Of a stretch of DNA of 52,629 nt, positions 28,608 to 38,896 are shown in pieces; position 1 is the stretch's first letter; each line of letters opens with the position of its first letter. A model generated the notes under the pieces. That model did no database searches. It was not told where the DNA came from and saw only the letters and a program-made list of their open reading frames with translations. Source of the DNA: Glaciozyma antarctica PI12 (lineage: Eukaryota; Basidiomycota; Microbotryomycetes; Kriegeriales; Camptobasidiaceae); assembly GCA_002917775.1 (NCBI GenBank), contig KZ627155.1:1180561-1233189 (forward strand), written 5' to 3'. A program made the translations under genes and the position numbers.

Positions 28608-29049
28608 ATGTCCTCACTCCACCCACAATCCCGTTCCCGCTCCACCTCGCGCACCCGAGCTCGCTCCGCCACTCCCGACCGCGTCGTCTCCAACCTCGCA
28701 GAGGATTTCATGAAGGTGCGCCTTCCCCACTCTCCCCACCTACTCCACTGACTTCAGGCGCGCAGAACCCCCCGAACGTGAGCTCTCCCGAGCATGTCCG
28801 AGGAGCCCAGCTGATTTGAACCAGAACCATGGATTGGAGGATCCGAGGACGCAGGATCGTGCGAGCGACTTGATTGGGGTCGAGGGGACTGAACCGGTGA
28901 GTTCTTTCTTGAGACAGCGGGGAGTAGGGAGCTGATGGGAGTAATAGGTGAGGAGGGAACCGATCTCGAAGGCGGAGATGGAGAGGATTAGGAAGGTGCA
29001 GGCGGAGTTGAAGGAGTTGGAGAAGGCGGGGAAGGAGGAGGAGAAGTGA
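28608..29049 (+). CDS. Small unknown protein, NPPN/RASDL family, copy 1
   Basis: Function not recognised. Four exons (28608-28715, 28766-28777, 28825-28896, 28948-29049) encode 97 residues: a Ser/Arg-rich start (SSLHPQSRSRSTSRTRARS), then AEDFMKNPPNNHG, DRASDLIGVEGTEPV, and a charged helix KAEMERIRKVQAELKELEKA. Exon 2 is only 12 nt (Asn-Pro-Pro-Asn). The gene at 38897-39310 encodes a related protein with the same NPPNN...RASDL-G-EGTE core, which supports both gene models. No signal peptide or membrane segment; probably soluble. The frame stays open upstream to about 28383, but the ATG at 28608 follows a typical leader. Confidence 0.85.
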
Positions 29050-29516
29050 GCAGTGCGGCGGAGGTGCTTGGGAATTAAGGTCGTTCGTCTCGAAGGGAGC
29101 AGAGGTGAAGGCGCGCAGTGTCCATCGTAGCTCCTCGCCAACGCTCCAGCCGATTCCTGGTGCCCACCCCTGTGTTTACAACAAGCGCGTACTCCAATAC
29201 AGTCTCCCTACTCCTCTCGCTCGTCAGGCACGCCGTTCGCGAGGTCGTCGTCCGCCTGCCTCCTCGAGAGCTCGCGGCGCGGCAGCGCGGGCGAGGAGCT
29301 TCCAGAAGAGCGGCCTTGCGGCAGGCTTCCCGCGCATCTTATCATACGTAGGCGGAGACCGCAAAGTACGCCGGGACCAGCGAAGTCCCTAGCCTAGCTT
29401 TCCCTGCACGCGCACCAACCCATCAGCTCCCCACTCTCCGCCCTCCAGCACGTCCACTCACCTCCTCCGCACCTCCACACCACCTCACAGCGCTCCCAGT
29501 CCCTCTCTCATGCAGC
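29050..29516. other. Convergent spacer
   Basis: 3' flanks of the small unknown protein and of MED31. No gene, repeat or RNA structure recognised. Confidence 0.55.
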
Positions 29517-30122
29517 CTAAGCCGCCCCCACCTCCCTCTCCCTCCACCCCGCCCAATGAGCCAACTGTTTCCCCGCCAACTCCTGCGCAACACTCTGGTT
29601 TTTTAACGCCTCCCTGAACGTCGAGTGCTGGAGGAGGTCGAGGTGATGGAGGCATTGGGGGTACCTGTGCTTTCTCTTAGCCGCGAAGGGAGGAGGGGAG
29701 GGACGAGGGACGAGGGGAGGGAGAGGGAGAGGGAGTGGGCGTACTGGATGAAGCGGGCGAAGGAGGGTTGGTGCCAGTACTTCAGGTAGGGCAAGTAGCT
29801 GTGCGGGCGTCAGTGCGTGCGTAGGGAGCTGGGGGAGAGGAGAGCGGACTTGAGGAAGGCCTCATCGGCAAAGAGGCCTTGTTGCGCCAGCGCTGTTGCG
29901 GGACGGTTAGCCTGCACTCGTGGTGAGAGAGGGAGGACGTACATTGGAGGTAGAACGGGTTCGCTAGGCACTGGACGAACTGCGCGAGCGAGTCAGCAGC
30001 AGGAGAGCGGAGGATGGCGAGGGGCGCACCTCGAGCTCGGTTTCGAAACGAACGCGGTTCGCTGCTTTGATGGGGTCTAGAGGGGGTGCGGCGCTGTCGA
30101 CGGCGGGGGAGGGGGAAGCCAT
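29517..30122 (-). CDS. MED31: Mediator complex subunit 31 (Soh1)
   Basis: Subunit of the Mediator middle module, which couples activators to RNA polymerase II. Five exons (30030-30122, 29943-29979, 29850-29892, 29745-29798, 29517-29664) add up to 124 residues in frame. Nearly the whole protein is the conserved Med31 fold: RFETELEFVQCLANPFYLQ, LAQQGLFADEAFLNYLPYLK, YWHQPSFARFIQYPQCLHHL and DLLQHSTFREAL. A short variable tail ends WREREVGAA. The gene was invisible as a single frame because its exons are only 37-148 nt. It lies just downstream of, and codirectional with, ferrochelatase. Confidence 0.95.
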
Positions 30123-30308
30123 TGTTGACGCGAGTTGGAGGGGGGAGAGTGAGCTCGCAGGCTCAACGCGTTGAACTTCTTTCGCGCTTCGTCTGTTTGG
30201 TCCTCCCAGCTTTGGCGCTTCGACGATGCTCCGCTCAACGCTCAGCTGGAGCTCAACCGAACAAGCAGCTAACCCAATCCCAAACGCCTTCGACCCTCCT
30301 AAATTCCA

Positions 30309-33251
30309 CTACGCATGCGCCTCCTTCTCAAACGTCCCCATCCACCCCTTCGAATGCCCGCACTTCTCATTAATGCACCCAGGGCACCTCAACGGCAACT
30401 GGTTCGAGATCGCCTTGTTCCCCGCGAGGTGAGCGGCCGCGATATCGGCGATGGCTTTGATGAAGTAGGGAGAGTCGTTGAGAGAGGCACACCGCTTGAC
30501 GCCTGTGAGACCGGCCTGCGTTCGACGGGTCAGTATTGCGCGGTGGGAAGAGGGGAGGAGAGGGAGGGAAAGGGAGAGAGAGAGAAGAACGCACCTCCTT
30601 GGCCTCCTCGATGTACTCCATGTCTAACTCGAACAACGTCTCAATATGATCGCTCGTAAACGCCACGGGCACAAGAAGCATATCATTGTGCCTCTTCCCC
30701 AACCCCTTGATCGCATCACTCGTCTGCGGGCCCAACCACGCACTCGGTCCGACCTGGGATTGCCAGACGAGTCGGTACGGGTTATGGTTCCCTAGTCGAG
30801 CCATGATCGCTGAGACGGTGGCGGCGACTTCGGCAGGGTAGGGGTCGCCGCGGTTGACGACGGACATGGGGAGGGAATGGGCGGAGAAGAGGATGACGAC
30901 CTTGGAGCGAGTCGCTTCGGGGTAGGTGAGGAGGGAGGTTTCGATGTTGCGCGCGACGGCCTGCGAGTTCGTCAGTCCTGCACATCGAGGAAGGAAAGAA
31001 CGAACGCACGTCGACGAAGCCTTCGTGGATACCCCAGCGATCAATAACGCTCCACTGAATCTCCTTCTCCCCCTCAACCTTCTCCGAGCTCCCAGGCCCA
31101 GCGACCTGCCTCCAAAGCTCATTCAGATTACTCCCCGTCGTCGAACAGCTGTACTGAGGGTACTGCGTGAACGCGATAGCCCTCTCGACTCCATCCCGCT
31201 TCATCTCCGCCAAGCAGTCCTCCGTCAAAGGCTTCGCGTACCGGAACGCGACGTACGCCTTGTGCGGTGCCGTAGCGGGACTCATCTCGTCGAGGAGTGC
31301 CGCCATGCCGTCGCCTTGCGCACGAGTCCATTTGAGGATGGGAGAGCCTCCGCCGATCGCGGCGTACTGGGCTTCGATTTTGGGAGTGCGGCGCTTGGCG
31401 ATGAGGGGAGCGAGGATGGATTGGAAGGGGAGGGGAATGAGGTCGCCGTCGTGAAAGAGGCGGGAGAGGAAGTCGCCAGTTTCGGGGACCTGCGCGAGGA
31501 TGGAGAGAGGTCAGCGAGTGCGATGCGTGAGGGAGGTGGCGATGCGAGTGATAGCGACAGCGCCGTCAAGTGCAAGTTTCTCCAGTTTCTGAGGAGCGCT
31601 GGTCGTTACGCAATTCGTTTATCCTTATAAGCACCTTCGGGTCGAGCACCGCTCGACTTGAGTTCGCTGATGGAGAGAAGAAAGCCGCGCGACGACCCCA
31701 GCTCAAGCAAGCTGCGCACAGTGAGCTCAGTTTTGTACGAGCTGTACAAGAGTCGTTTGGCGAGTGCGCTCGGCTGCAGCTACGTCTGAGGGAGCTCCCC
31801 AGCACCGTCTCGCGAGCGACTTCCACAGCGCCCAGTCCAGCAGCTCGCTTGACACATAATCCAACTCTCCGTCGCTATTCTCGGCAGCACCAATGGCGAC
31901 TTTTGCTTGGAACAGATGTACGGACGGAGGCGAGACATGGCCACCATCTCTTCGAGCTTCAGTCGAAGATCCGGCGTCCAGAGGCGCGCAGCGATCTGGT
32001 ACACCAGCGACCTACAGCCGCAAATGTTTGTGAGCTCCTCGCAGGGAGCGAAGATCTCGAACATGGCGCCTCTCTCCGAGCTATGCTCCTAGAATCGAAA
32101 CTACCATGAGAGGTACCTCGCCGCCCTCCGTCGCTCCGCGTTGCGCTCGCTGCACCTAAGCGAATACACACGACCTCGTGTGACTGCTGAGGGCTGAAAC
32201 GTCGAAAGTCCTTACAGAGCTCCGCCCTCGTCTTGCCGAGCAAGGCTGGGCGCCTCTGAGGAGCCGTTCGTCGCCCAGCACCAAGGCCGGTCCTTATTCA
32301 TCGTATGCATGGGAGTTCCTGCGAAGAAAGAGAACGACTGCATATGATGCCGTTCGCTCGAGCAGTGGCTCGAGATCGCGGTACCAAGCTCCGAGTCCGT
32401 CCTCCGTCGTCAGCTCCTTTGCTCGCTCCGACCGCAGAGCGGCAATCGCATGTATGCACAAGCTGGACGACTGGCCGTCGAGCTCTAGAGCTCCCCTTCA
32501 CACGTCGCAAAGACGGCTTCGGAGAGCTCATTAGAGGACGAGCGCTGCCGCTCCGCTCCGCCTGGGTCTGCGGCGCTGAGCCCATCGCACCGGTCAAACG
32601 CTCCTCTGGGCAGAGGTTTGCGTCCAGATACGCGAGACGAAGCCCCGCCGTCGCCTGAGCGTTGCTCAGACCCCGAAACGGCTCCTCCAGCGTCCAGGCA
32701 GCAACCCCCTACACAGCTCGCGCGCCCCCGGAGCACACGATCGGCTGCTCCCTCGTACACACAGCCGGCATGACTGCCATGGCGGAAAGAGATGCTGAGG
32801 GAGACGCACAGCGCGAGAGCTTCGATCCGAAGCCCTCACGCCCGTTCGTCCACCACGACTCCCTCCGCCAGCTCCTACTGCACAACCAGCAGTACCGTAC
32901 GTCCACTCACAGTACTAGGTCCTCCCATGTTCATCAACACGATAGCTGTTCGATCACATCGAGGTCGTGGAGAGTGTTGGCGATCGGGGTCGTGCGTTCG
33001 AGGTGGCGTGGCGTTGGCGCGGAGGGAGACGGCGGAGGAAGAGGAAGAGGAAGAGAAAGAAGCGGAGCTCGTTAGTGCCTCCTCCTCTACTCGAGCGGGG
33101 CGTACGGACCTGTGGGACTGTTGAGAGGTGATTAGCTCTCGATCGGATTGGTCTACGCCAGCTCGGGGACTCACGGTTTTGTGGCTGCTGCTGTGGCGAG
33201 CGAGCGGGCGGTCAGGGAGAGAGCCTTGAGAGGTCGGGAGAGGGGAGGCAT
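30309..33251 (-). CDS. HEM15: Ferrochelatase (mitochondrial, [2Fe-2S] type)
   Basis: Last step of haem synthesis: inserts ferrous iron into protoporphyrin IX at the mitochondrial inner membrane. Exons 33175-33251, 33110-33117 (8 nt), 32911-32945, 31010-31489, 30595-30960 and 30309-30515 sum to 1,173 nt, 390 residues. The N-terminus [20 protein letters not shown] is a clear presequence. Then come [73 protein letters not shown] and [16 protein letters not shown]. Cluster cysteines are visible as [14 protein letters not shown] plus the C-terminal [12 protein letters not shown] (C-x2-C-x4-C), as in animal and fission yeast enzymes. Intron 3 (31490-32910) is 1,421 nt of filler. Confidence 0.94.
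31490..32910 (-). other. Very long intron 3 of HEM15
   Basis: Donor gtgagtgg (at 32910) and acceptor cctcgcgcag (at 31490) with a ctgac branch site; splicing joins GGPST to VPETG exactly as expected. The 1.4 kb inside is GAGCTC-rich with small palindromes (TTGTAC-GAGCT-GTACAA near 31736; CACACGA-CC-TCGTGTG near 32169). It has no recognisable gene on either strand. Confidence 0.85.
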
Positions 33252-33641
33252 GGTTGATAGTTGGAGGTGTTGGATGCTGGGGAGAAGCAGCTGAGGATCG
33301 AACGAGCGGGCGAAGTTTGAAAGCGCCTCGGCCAAGGGCAAAGGGCTGCTGCCTGTTCCTGTTCCTTTCTCTCTTCTCTCTCCTCTGTGGATACTTCCTG
33401 AGTAGAATAGGAAGAATAGAGTACGGCACGGACGAGCGCTGCGACGAACGGCAGGCGTTGGAGGCCCTCACTGCGAGTCCTCCGCGAACGACAACGCGAC
33501 TATTCTTCGCTCGCTTCGAGGTGTTCCGCTCAGATGAACGAGGACTGCAGCATCGGAAAGCGACGAGAACGGAAGCAGGGAGCACCAGCCGCACCGACGA
33601 GAGACGAACCCGAAACAAAAGGGCCTTTCCAACCATTCCTT
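33252..33641. other. HEM15 promoter region
   Basis: 390 bp between the stop of the upstream minus-strand gene and the ferrochelatase start. On the minus strand the part next to HEM15 is a pyrimidine-rich leader. No further gene is visible. Confidence 0.5.
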
Positions 33642-34592
33642 CTAACTCCGCACGACCTGCTCCGCGATCCTCATCCACGCCTCCCGCTTCTCCTCCCCCG
33701 CCCTCTCCCCTCCATACAACCCCCAAAGCCCCGCCAGCGCAAGCCTCAGACTCTCCTCCTCCCGCCCCTCGATGCCGTTCTCCTTCCCCTCCACCCCATT
33801 CACGGCGTCAGGCAGCGCGAACCCCGCCTGCACGACCACAGGCGTCGAATCCATCGTCCCTACCGGACTCCCCTTCGCCCTAATCGTCGAACTCCTCCTA
33901 CTCCTCGTCACTTTCACTTCTTCCTCCCCCACAACACTCTCCACCCCTCCATACCTCTCCCAATAATCCCCTTCCTCCTCCTCTTCCTCCTCCTCCTCCA
34001 CCTCAGCATCGGAGACAGGATCCTCCTCCCACCCTTCCCAAAAATCCTCCGCAGCCCCATAGGCACCAGGCGTCGTGCCCTCCCCATCCGCGCGCGAGTC
34101 CTCCGCCTCCCTCCCGCGGATCTCAATAGGTCCTGGCCTATTCCTTCCCGCCTGATCGAGAGCTTCGGCGAGAGAGGGGTAGAAGATGGGTGGAGTCCCT
34201 GGGATGGGAAGGGCGGAGAGAGTGAGGAACGTCCAGCTTGGTCGCTCGTGTTCTCCATCGGGGTAGCTCGTCTCCTCCCACATGAGCACGACGGCGAGCC
34301 CCGCGAGACCAAGAGGGATTCGAGAGCGGATTTCCCCCTCTTCGATATTGTACCGGGCGTCGCCGAGTTGGACATCCTCGATGGGGAGGGTGGAGAGGGA
34401 TTCGCGGAGGGGTTCGACGAGGGGGGAGGGGAGGAGTTGGAGGTAGGAGGGGGAGGAGGGGGAGGGGGAGAGGAAGGTGTGGTGGTGCGTTGTGGGGGTG
34501 CTGAGGAAGGAGGAGGGGAGGAGAGTCGGTTCGGGGGAGAGTAGGTTCGGGAGGATAGTCGCTAGGAAGGGGAGGGCGGAAGGGAGGTCCAT
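33642..34592 (-). CDS. Unknown protein with acidic tract (316 residues)
   Basis: Function not recognised. Single exon, ATG at 34592. The N-terminal half is Leu/Pro/Ser-rich (PSALPFLATILPNLLSPEPT) and contains LGLAGLAVVLMWEE. The middle has EDFWEGWEEDPVSD followed by a run of nine glutamates and DYWERYGGVES. A basic Ser-rich stretch (TRSRRSSTIRAKG) and a helical C-terminus (LRLALAGLWGLYGGER) follow. The alternation of conserved-looking aromatic motifs (EDFW, DYWERYG) with low complexity resembles poorly characterised fungal proteins. Coding bias and the length of the intact frame support a real gene. Soluble, probably cytosolic or nuclear, by absence of signals. Confidence 0.78.
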   Translation of the reverse strand: MDLPSALPFLATILPNLLSPEPTLLPSSFLSTPTTHHHTFLSPSPSSPSYLQLLPSPLVEPLRESLSTLPIEDVQLGDARYNIEEGEIRSRIPLGLAGLAVVLMWEETSYPDGEHERPSWTFLTLSALPIPGTPPIFYPSLAEALDQAGRNRPGPIEIRGREAEDSRADGEGTTPGAYGAAEDFWEGWEEDPVSDAEVEEEEEEEEEGDYWERYGGVESVVGEEEVKVTRSRRSSTIRAKGSPVGTMDSTPVVVQAGFALPDAVNGVEGKENGIEGREEESLRLALAGLWGLYGGERAGEEKREAWMRIAEQVVRS

Positions 34593-36759
34593 CGTGTCGT
34601 CGTGTTCTGCGCAGCTGCGAAAGTCAGTTCGGGAGCGAGTGCGGAGGAAGAGGCCTCGTGCAGCTAAGTAGCTAGGGCTTGAAAGATCTTCCTGGGACGA
34701 AAGGCAAGAATCGAAGCTCGAACCTGAAGACGCTCTTGAGCAAGCTCAGAAACATCGATCAGGAAGCAGTGCGTCGCCTCCCCTCCTACCACGCGCGTTC
34801 TGCAAGCACACTACAGCCGGCGTTCGAAGGAGCGCGTAGAGATGCTGAAAGAACGAGCCACCGCCCACCGAGCTGAGCTCAGGCCCAGCGGCCCGTAGCA
34901 CATCCTCGCGCTCCCTCCTCCCTCCACCGGCAGGCTCCAGCGCAATCCGAGGTGGCGCTCCTTCGGTTCCGGCCTCAACAACGCGGCACTCACGCCTCAA
35001 TCATGGGGACGCTTCCGGAGCTGAGAGAGCTCGGATGAATCTCCAAGTGGCGCCTGTGTCTGCGTTGCTGCTCGCTCAGGGACTCAGCAGCCCAACTAAT
35101 CAAAGGAACAGCGTTCAAGTCCCATGAGAACCTGCTCGCAAGCTTGAGAGCTCCGCACAAGTTCCCAAGGTCGTTGTCGCTCCTCCGACGAGCCTCTCGC
35201 CGCTCTTCCACCATCAGGACGATGAGCTCCAGCATAAGTGCTTGCTGAGATTTTCGAGAGTCCTAGAGCAGGACTCGGGAGGTGGAAGAGAACATCAAGG
35301 GCTCAATCACGAACAGACTCCTGAAGCAGTTCAGGAGCCTCGTTCGCGAGACGCGCCTAGCTCCCCCTCCGCGCACCCAAGAGTCGTACACCGAGTCCAC
35401 TACGACACAGTTTATCGAGACAAAGCGACGGAGTGTCGCGCAAGTGGCCATCGAGCACCGAGCTGAGCTCAGTCGCGAAAGACCAGTAAGGCTGCTGCAG
35501 CTCCCTCGCCTTCGCCAGGAAGCGAGATCCCCGGTTTCGCATAGTGGAAGTGGTGTACTCCACAGGCTTTACGAGACCCTCCATGAGCTCAGAGAGGCTC
35601 ACGAACGAGTCCCGAGAGAGCGGACCTGCTTCCACTGCAGCTCGTCCAGAGCTCGTCACAGAGCTGATGGAGCCATCCTGGTAGGGAGGAACAAAGCGCT
35701 CGCCTCATGAGGCGCTGTCCCAAGCTCAGATAGCTCGGTACCACGTCCCAAGGCACCGACGTCGTCCCCCCACCACGAGCTCCCATCAGCTTCCCTGCCC
35801 ACCCAGCTCCACCGCTCCGCTCCTCCCACCCCTAGCTACGCCCCACCAGCTCCTCCCGCACCCCCAACAGCTCCTCCAGATCCGCCAGCACCACCAGCAC
35901 TCACCAGTCGTCCAACGGAGCTCGCAATCCCTCGGCGCGTCCTTTCCTTCTACGTCGAGTCCTAGAGACTCGAGTCGAGCTACCTCGGTGCTGAGGAGAG
36001 GTCGAAAGAGCTAGAGGGAGCGTAAGGGAGGAGGGAGAGCCGGGAGGGGTCGCGGAAAAAACGCGAAGCGCGAAGGCGGGGATTGGGCCGACTTTTGACT
36101 TCTGTGGGGTAAACTGGAGGCTTCTTTGCGCCGTTGTGGGGAGCTGGGGAGCGAGTACGGTGTACGTGAGCGCTGCAGGGGATTCGCTGAGGGGGGAGGG
36201 AAGGCGGTTGAGTCTCGGTCGGGCGTAGACTGCTTGCTGGAGGGAGATGGCAAGCTTATGAGCTGAGTAGAGAGCTGCATCGTGTTTGCGTTCTTGTCGA
36301 GCCCGAACATGCCAAAATCGAGAGAGCTCGAGAGAGGCGCCGTCTTCGACGAGGGCAGACTCCAGGGCTGTTTCTCCGCGGAGTTGATCGCAATCAGCAC
36401 TTGCCTTCCTTCGCTGAGGTCGTCGTCTCTACCGAGCCGAGATGCAGCTTGCTTGAGCTACTTGCACGACAGGTCACCGCCTGGCAGCTTGCCTCCGCAC
36501 GTCGTTCATGCTCCAACGCCCCAGCTCGACGTTCCCCCGCCTCTTTCCGTTCAGATCCTTCCCGCTGAGCATCTTCGGACTCGTCCTATGCCAGGACCCC
36601 CAGGACGCCGTGTTCGACACGACAACGCTGATATTATCGGCCAGACGCAAGTTAGCGCATACATTCACTCTCTCTCGGCAACTCGTTCGCGCCGACAGCC
36701 TCAGCTTGAGTTCTCCTCTCTCCCTCTCCGCCGCACAGCAACGACGAACGACGACGACG
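34593..36759. other. Gene-poor divergent spacer with direct repeat
   Basis: 2.17 kb between divergent start codons. The last 250 bp are a pyrimidine-rich leader for the phosphotransferase gene. The rest is GAGCTC-rich, with a diverged duplication (listed). An open frame at about 35282-35710 looks superficially protein-like but starts at a non-ATG codon, has no known domain, and its frame is not kept in the duplicated partner. Confidence 0.55.
34680..35560 (+). repeat. Diverged direct duplication (units about 590 bp apart)
   Basis: The core CACCGAGCTGAGCTCAG occurs at 34866-34882 and again at 35456-35472. Flanks are similar in the same order: CTGAAGACGCTCTTGAGC versus CTCCTGAAGCAGTTCAGG on the left, and CTCCCTCCACCGGCAGG versus CTCCCTCGCCTTCGCCAGG on the right. 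Identity outside the core is modest. Confidence 0.45.
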
Positions 36760-38686
36760 ATGGCAGAATCTTCACCAGCAGGAGCAGAATACGGCAAAGT
36801 CAGGTCAGTCCCCCCTCTCCCTCACACCGCTGGAGGAGGAAACCTTGGTCAGGACAAACGCGGGGGAATTCTCGAGAGCTGACCGCCGTTCGTTGGCGAG
36901 CAGGGCACCGCTCGACCAGGATGCTGTGGATGGGTACCTCTCCAAGCATATCCCGGGCTTCGATACGCCGAGCGTGATCGCTCAGTTCACCTTTGGGCAA
37001 TCGTGCGTTCCTCCTTCCCTCCTGTCCGGATTGAGCTGACCGTCCGCTCCTCCCCGTACGCCCGTTCTTGCCACGCCCTCACCACGACTACAGCAACCCA
37101 ACCTACTTTGTCACCTCGGCCTCTGGAGCGCGCTACGTCCTCCGGAAGAAACCCTCCGGCAAGCTCGTCTCCCAAACCGCGCACGCCGTCGAACGCGAGT
37201 ACAAAGTCATCGATGCGGTCGGCAAGACGGGCAAGGTGCCTGTGCCGAAAGTGTATGCGTTGTGCACGGATGAGAGTGTGTTGGGGACGCCGTTTTATGT
37301 CATGGAGTACCTCGAGGGGAGGATCTTTACGGATGTGAGGATGCCGGAGATTGAGAGTAGGGAGGAGAGGGCAGAGTGGTGCGTTCGTTCCTCTTTGCAG
37401 GGTGGAGAAGATGAAGCTAATCGGGAGGAACGCAGCTGGAAGAGTATCATCAAGGTCCTCGCGGCTTTGCACAAGCTCAAGCCCGCCGAGATTGGACTGG
37501 GAGACTTTGGCTCGACTCAGCCTTTCTACCCTCGTCAAATCAAGTGCGTCCCACCGTTCCCGCTCGCACGAAACGCCAGCTGACGACGAACGACAGGTCC
37601 ATGACCAAGGTCTCGCAAGCGCAAGCTGCTGTCGAGGATGCCGCTGGAGTCCCTGTTGGCCCTATCCCTGGATTCGACTTTCTCATCGATTGGTACACCA
37701 AGAATGCGCCCACGACGGGGGAGAATGGGATCGTTCATGGTGATTTCAAGTGCGACAACATGGTGCGTTCCCTCCTTCCCTCCCTCCCTTCTCCCGTTGG
37801 TTCCGAACGACAGCAGCGCTAACGCAACTCCACGCAGATCTTCCACCCCACCAAACCCGAAGTCATCGGCGTCCTAGACTGGGAGCTCTCCACCCTCGTC
37901 CGTCCCCTCTTCGCTCCCCTCCGCTCTCGCTAACCCCGTATGAACGCAGGGCCACCCCTATTCAGACCTCGCGAACCTCCTCCAGCCTTTCTATATCCCT
38001 CTTGATCCCGATTCTGGGGTGTCGCAGGCTTCCCACCTTACTGCTCTTCGGTCCGTCCTTCCCTCCCTCCCTCTCGAAAAAGCTGACGAGGAGATAGTGA
38101 TATGACTCCCGCCCAACTCCCCATCCCTGGAGCCGAGGAATTGTTGAGGCTGTATTGCGGTGAGACGGGGTTGCCGTACCCGCTGCCAAAGTGGACGGCT
38201 TGTGTTTCGTTTGCTTTCTTTCGCGTACGTCCTTCGTTCCTTTTCCCCTCCTCTCTCAATTCTACATCGTCTCCACCCTCCTCGCCTCGTACCTCGCTCC
38301 TCCCCCTTCGCACTCCCCTCCGCAACTCACACAATCCTCGCAACCACTCCCACCCCCTCCCCTCGCTCCTCCCTCCCGCCACCCCTCTCTCTCCCCTCCC
38401 CTCCCTCGCTCATTCCTCCCCTTCGCACCTCCGCCCTTCCCTCCTTCCCCTCTCGCCTTGCACCTCGCTCCTCGCAAACCCTCCCTCCCTACCTCCCTCC
38501 TTCCCTCTCCCACCTCGGAAGAGCTGACCCCCTTCGCAGCTCGCAGTAATCACCCAAGGTATCGCAGCCCGCTCCGCCAAAGGACAAGCATCGAGCGCGA
38601 AGGCGGCGACGTATGCGAAGATCTATCCCGCTATTGGCAAGTTGGCACTCGAGACTATCGTTAGGGATTTGCCGGGGAAAATGTGA
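36760..38686 (+). CDS. APH-family phosphotransferase (ACAD10/11 N-terminal domain-like)
   Basis: Kinase-fold protein of the aminoglycoside-phosphotransferase/choline-kinase superfamily. In animals the equivalent domain is fused to acyl-CoA dehydrogenase (ACAD10/11) and phosphorylates 4-hydroxyacyl-CoAs; in fungi it is often free-standing, as here. About 390 residues. Visible: NPTYFVTSASGARYVLRKKP (N-lobe strand with the Lys), VPKVYALCTDESVLGTPFYV, MEYLEGRIF, the catalytic VHGDFKCDNM (HGDx4N), the metal-binding GVLDWELSTLGHP, and the typical FDFLIDWYTKNAP. Ends IVRDLPGKM. An intron of 315 nt (38225-38539), much longer than its neighbours, is almost pure CCTC-type pyrimidine repeat. The first intron (105 nt) joins GKVR to APLDQ. 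Substrate is inferred from family only. Confidence 0.9.
38225..38539 (+). repeat. Pyrimidine-rich low-complexity intron (CCTC-type)
   Basis: Between donor gtacgt and acceptor cttcgcag, nearly the whole 315 nt are C/T on the plus strand, with many CCTC and CTCC repeats. A homopurine-homopyrimidine tract of this kind can form triplex DNA. It is the longest intron of this gene. Confidence 0.75.
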
Positions 38687-38896
38687 AATGGAACGCGGGA
38701 GAGGTGTCTGAGAACAGCGGGGAGAGAGCGTTGGAGAGAACGTCGTGAAATGGAGTAGAGTGGGGAGCAGTGCGGCAGTGGAGAGAACTGGAGAGAACGC
38801 GAGAGAGCCGAGAGAGGAGGAGAGCAGTACCGCCTCTAGCAGCGAGCAGATCCCATCGTCGACCCTGGTACAAACTGCATTCTCATCTCCCGGCGC

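Noticed and set aside
35282-35710. Protein-like open frame with many Arg/Glu residues
   Set aside because: Begins at GTG, has no known domain, and the frame is not conserved in the duplicated segment near 34.7-34.9 kb.
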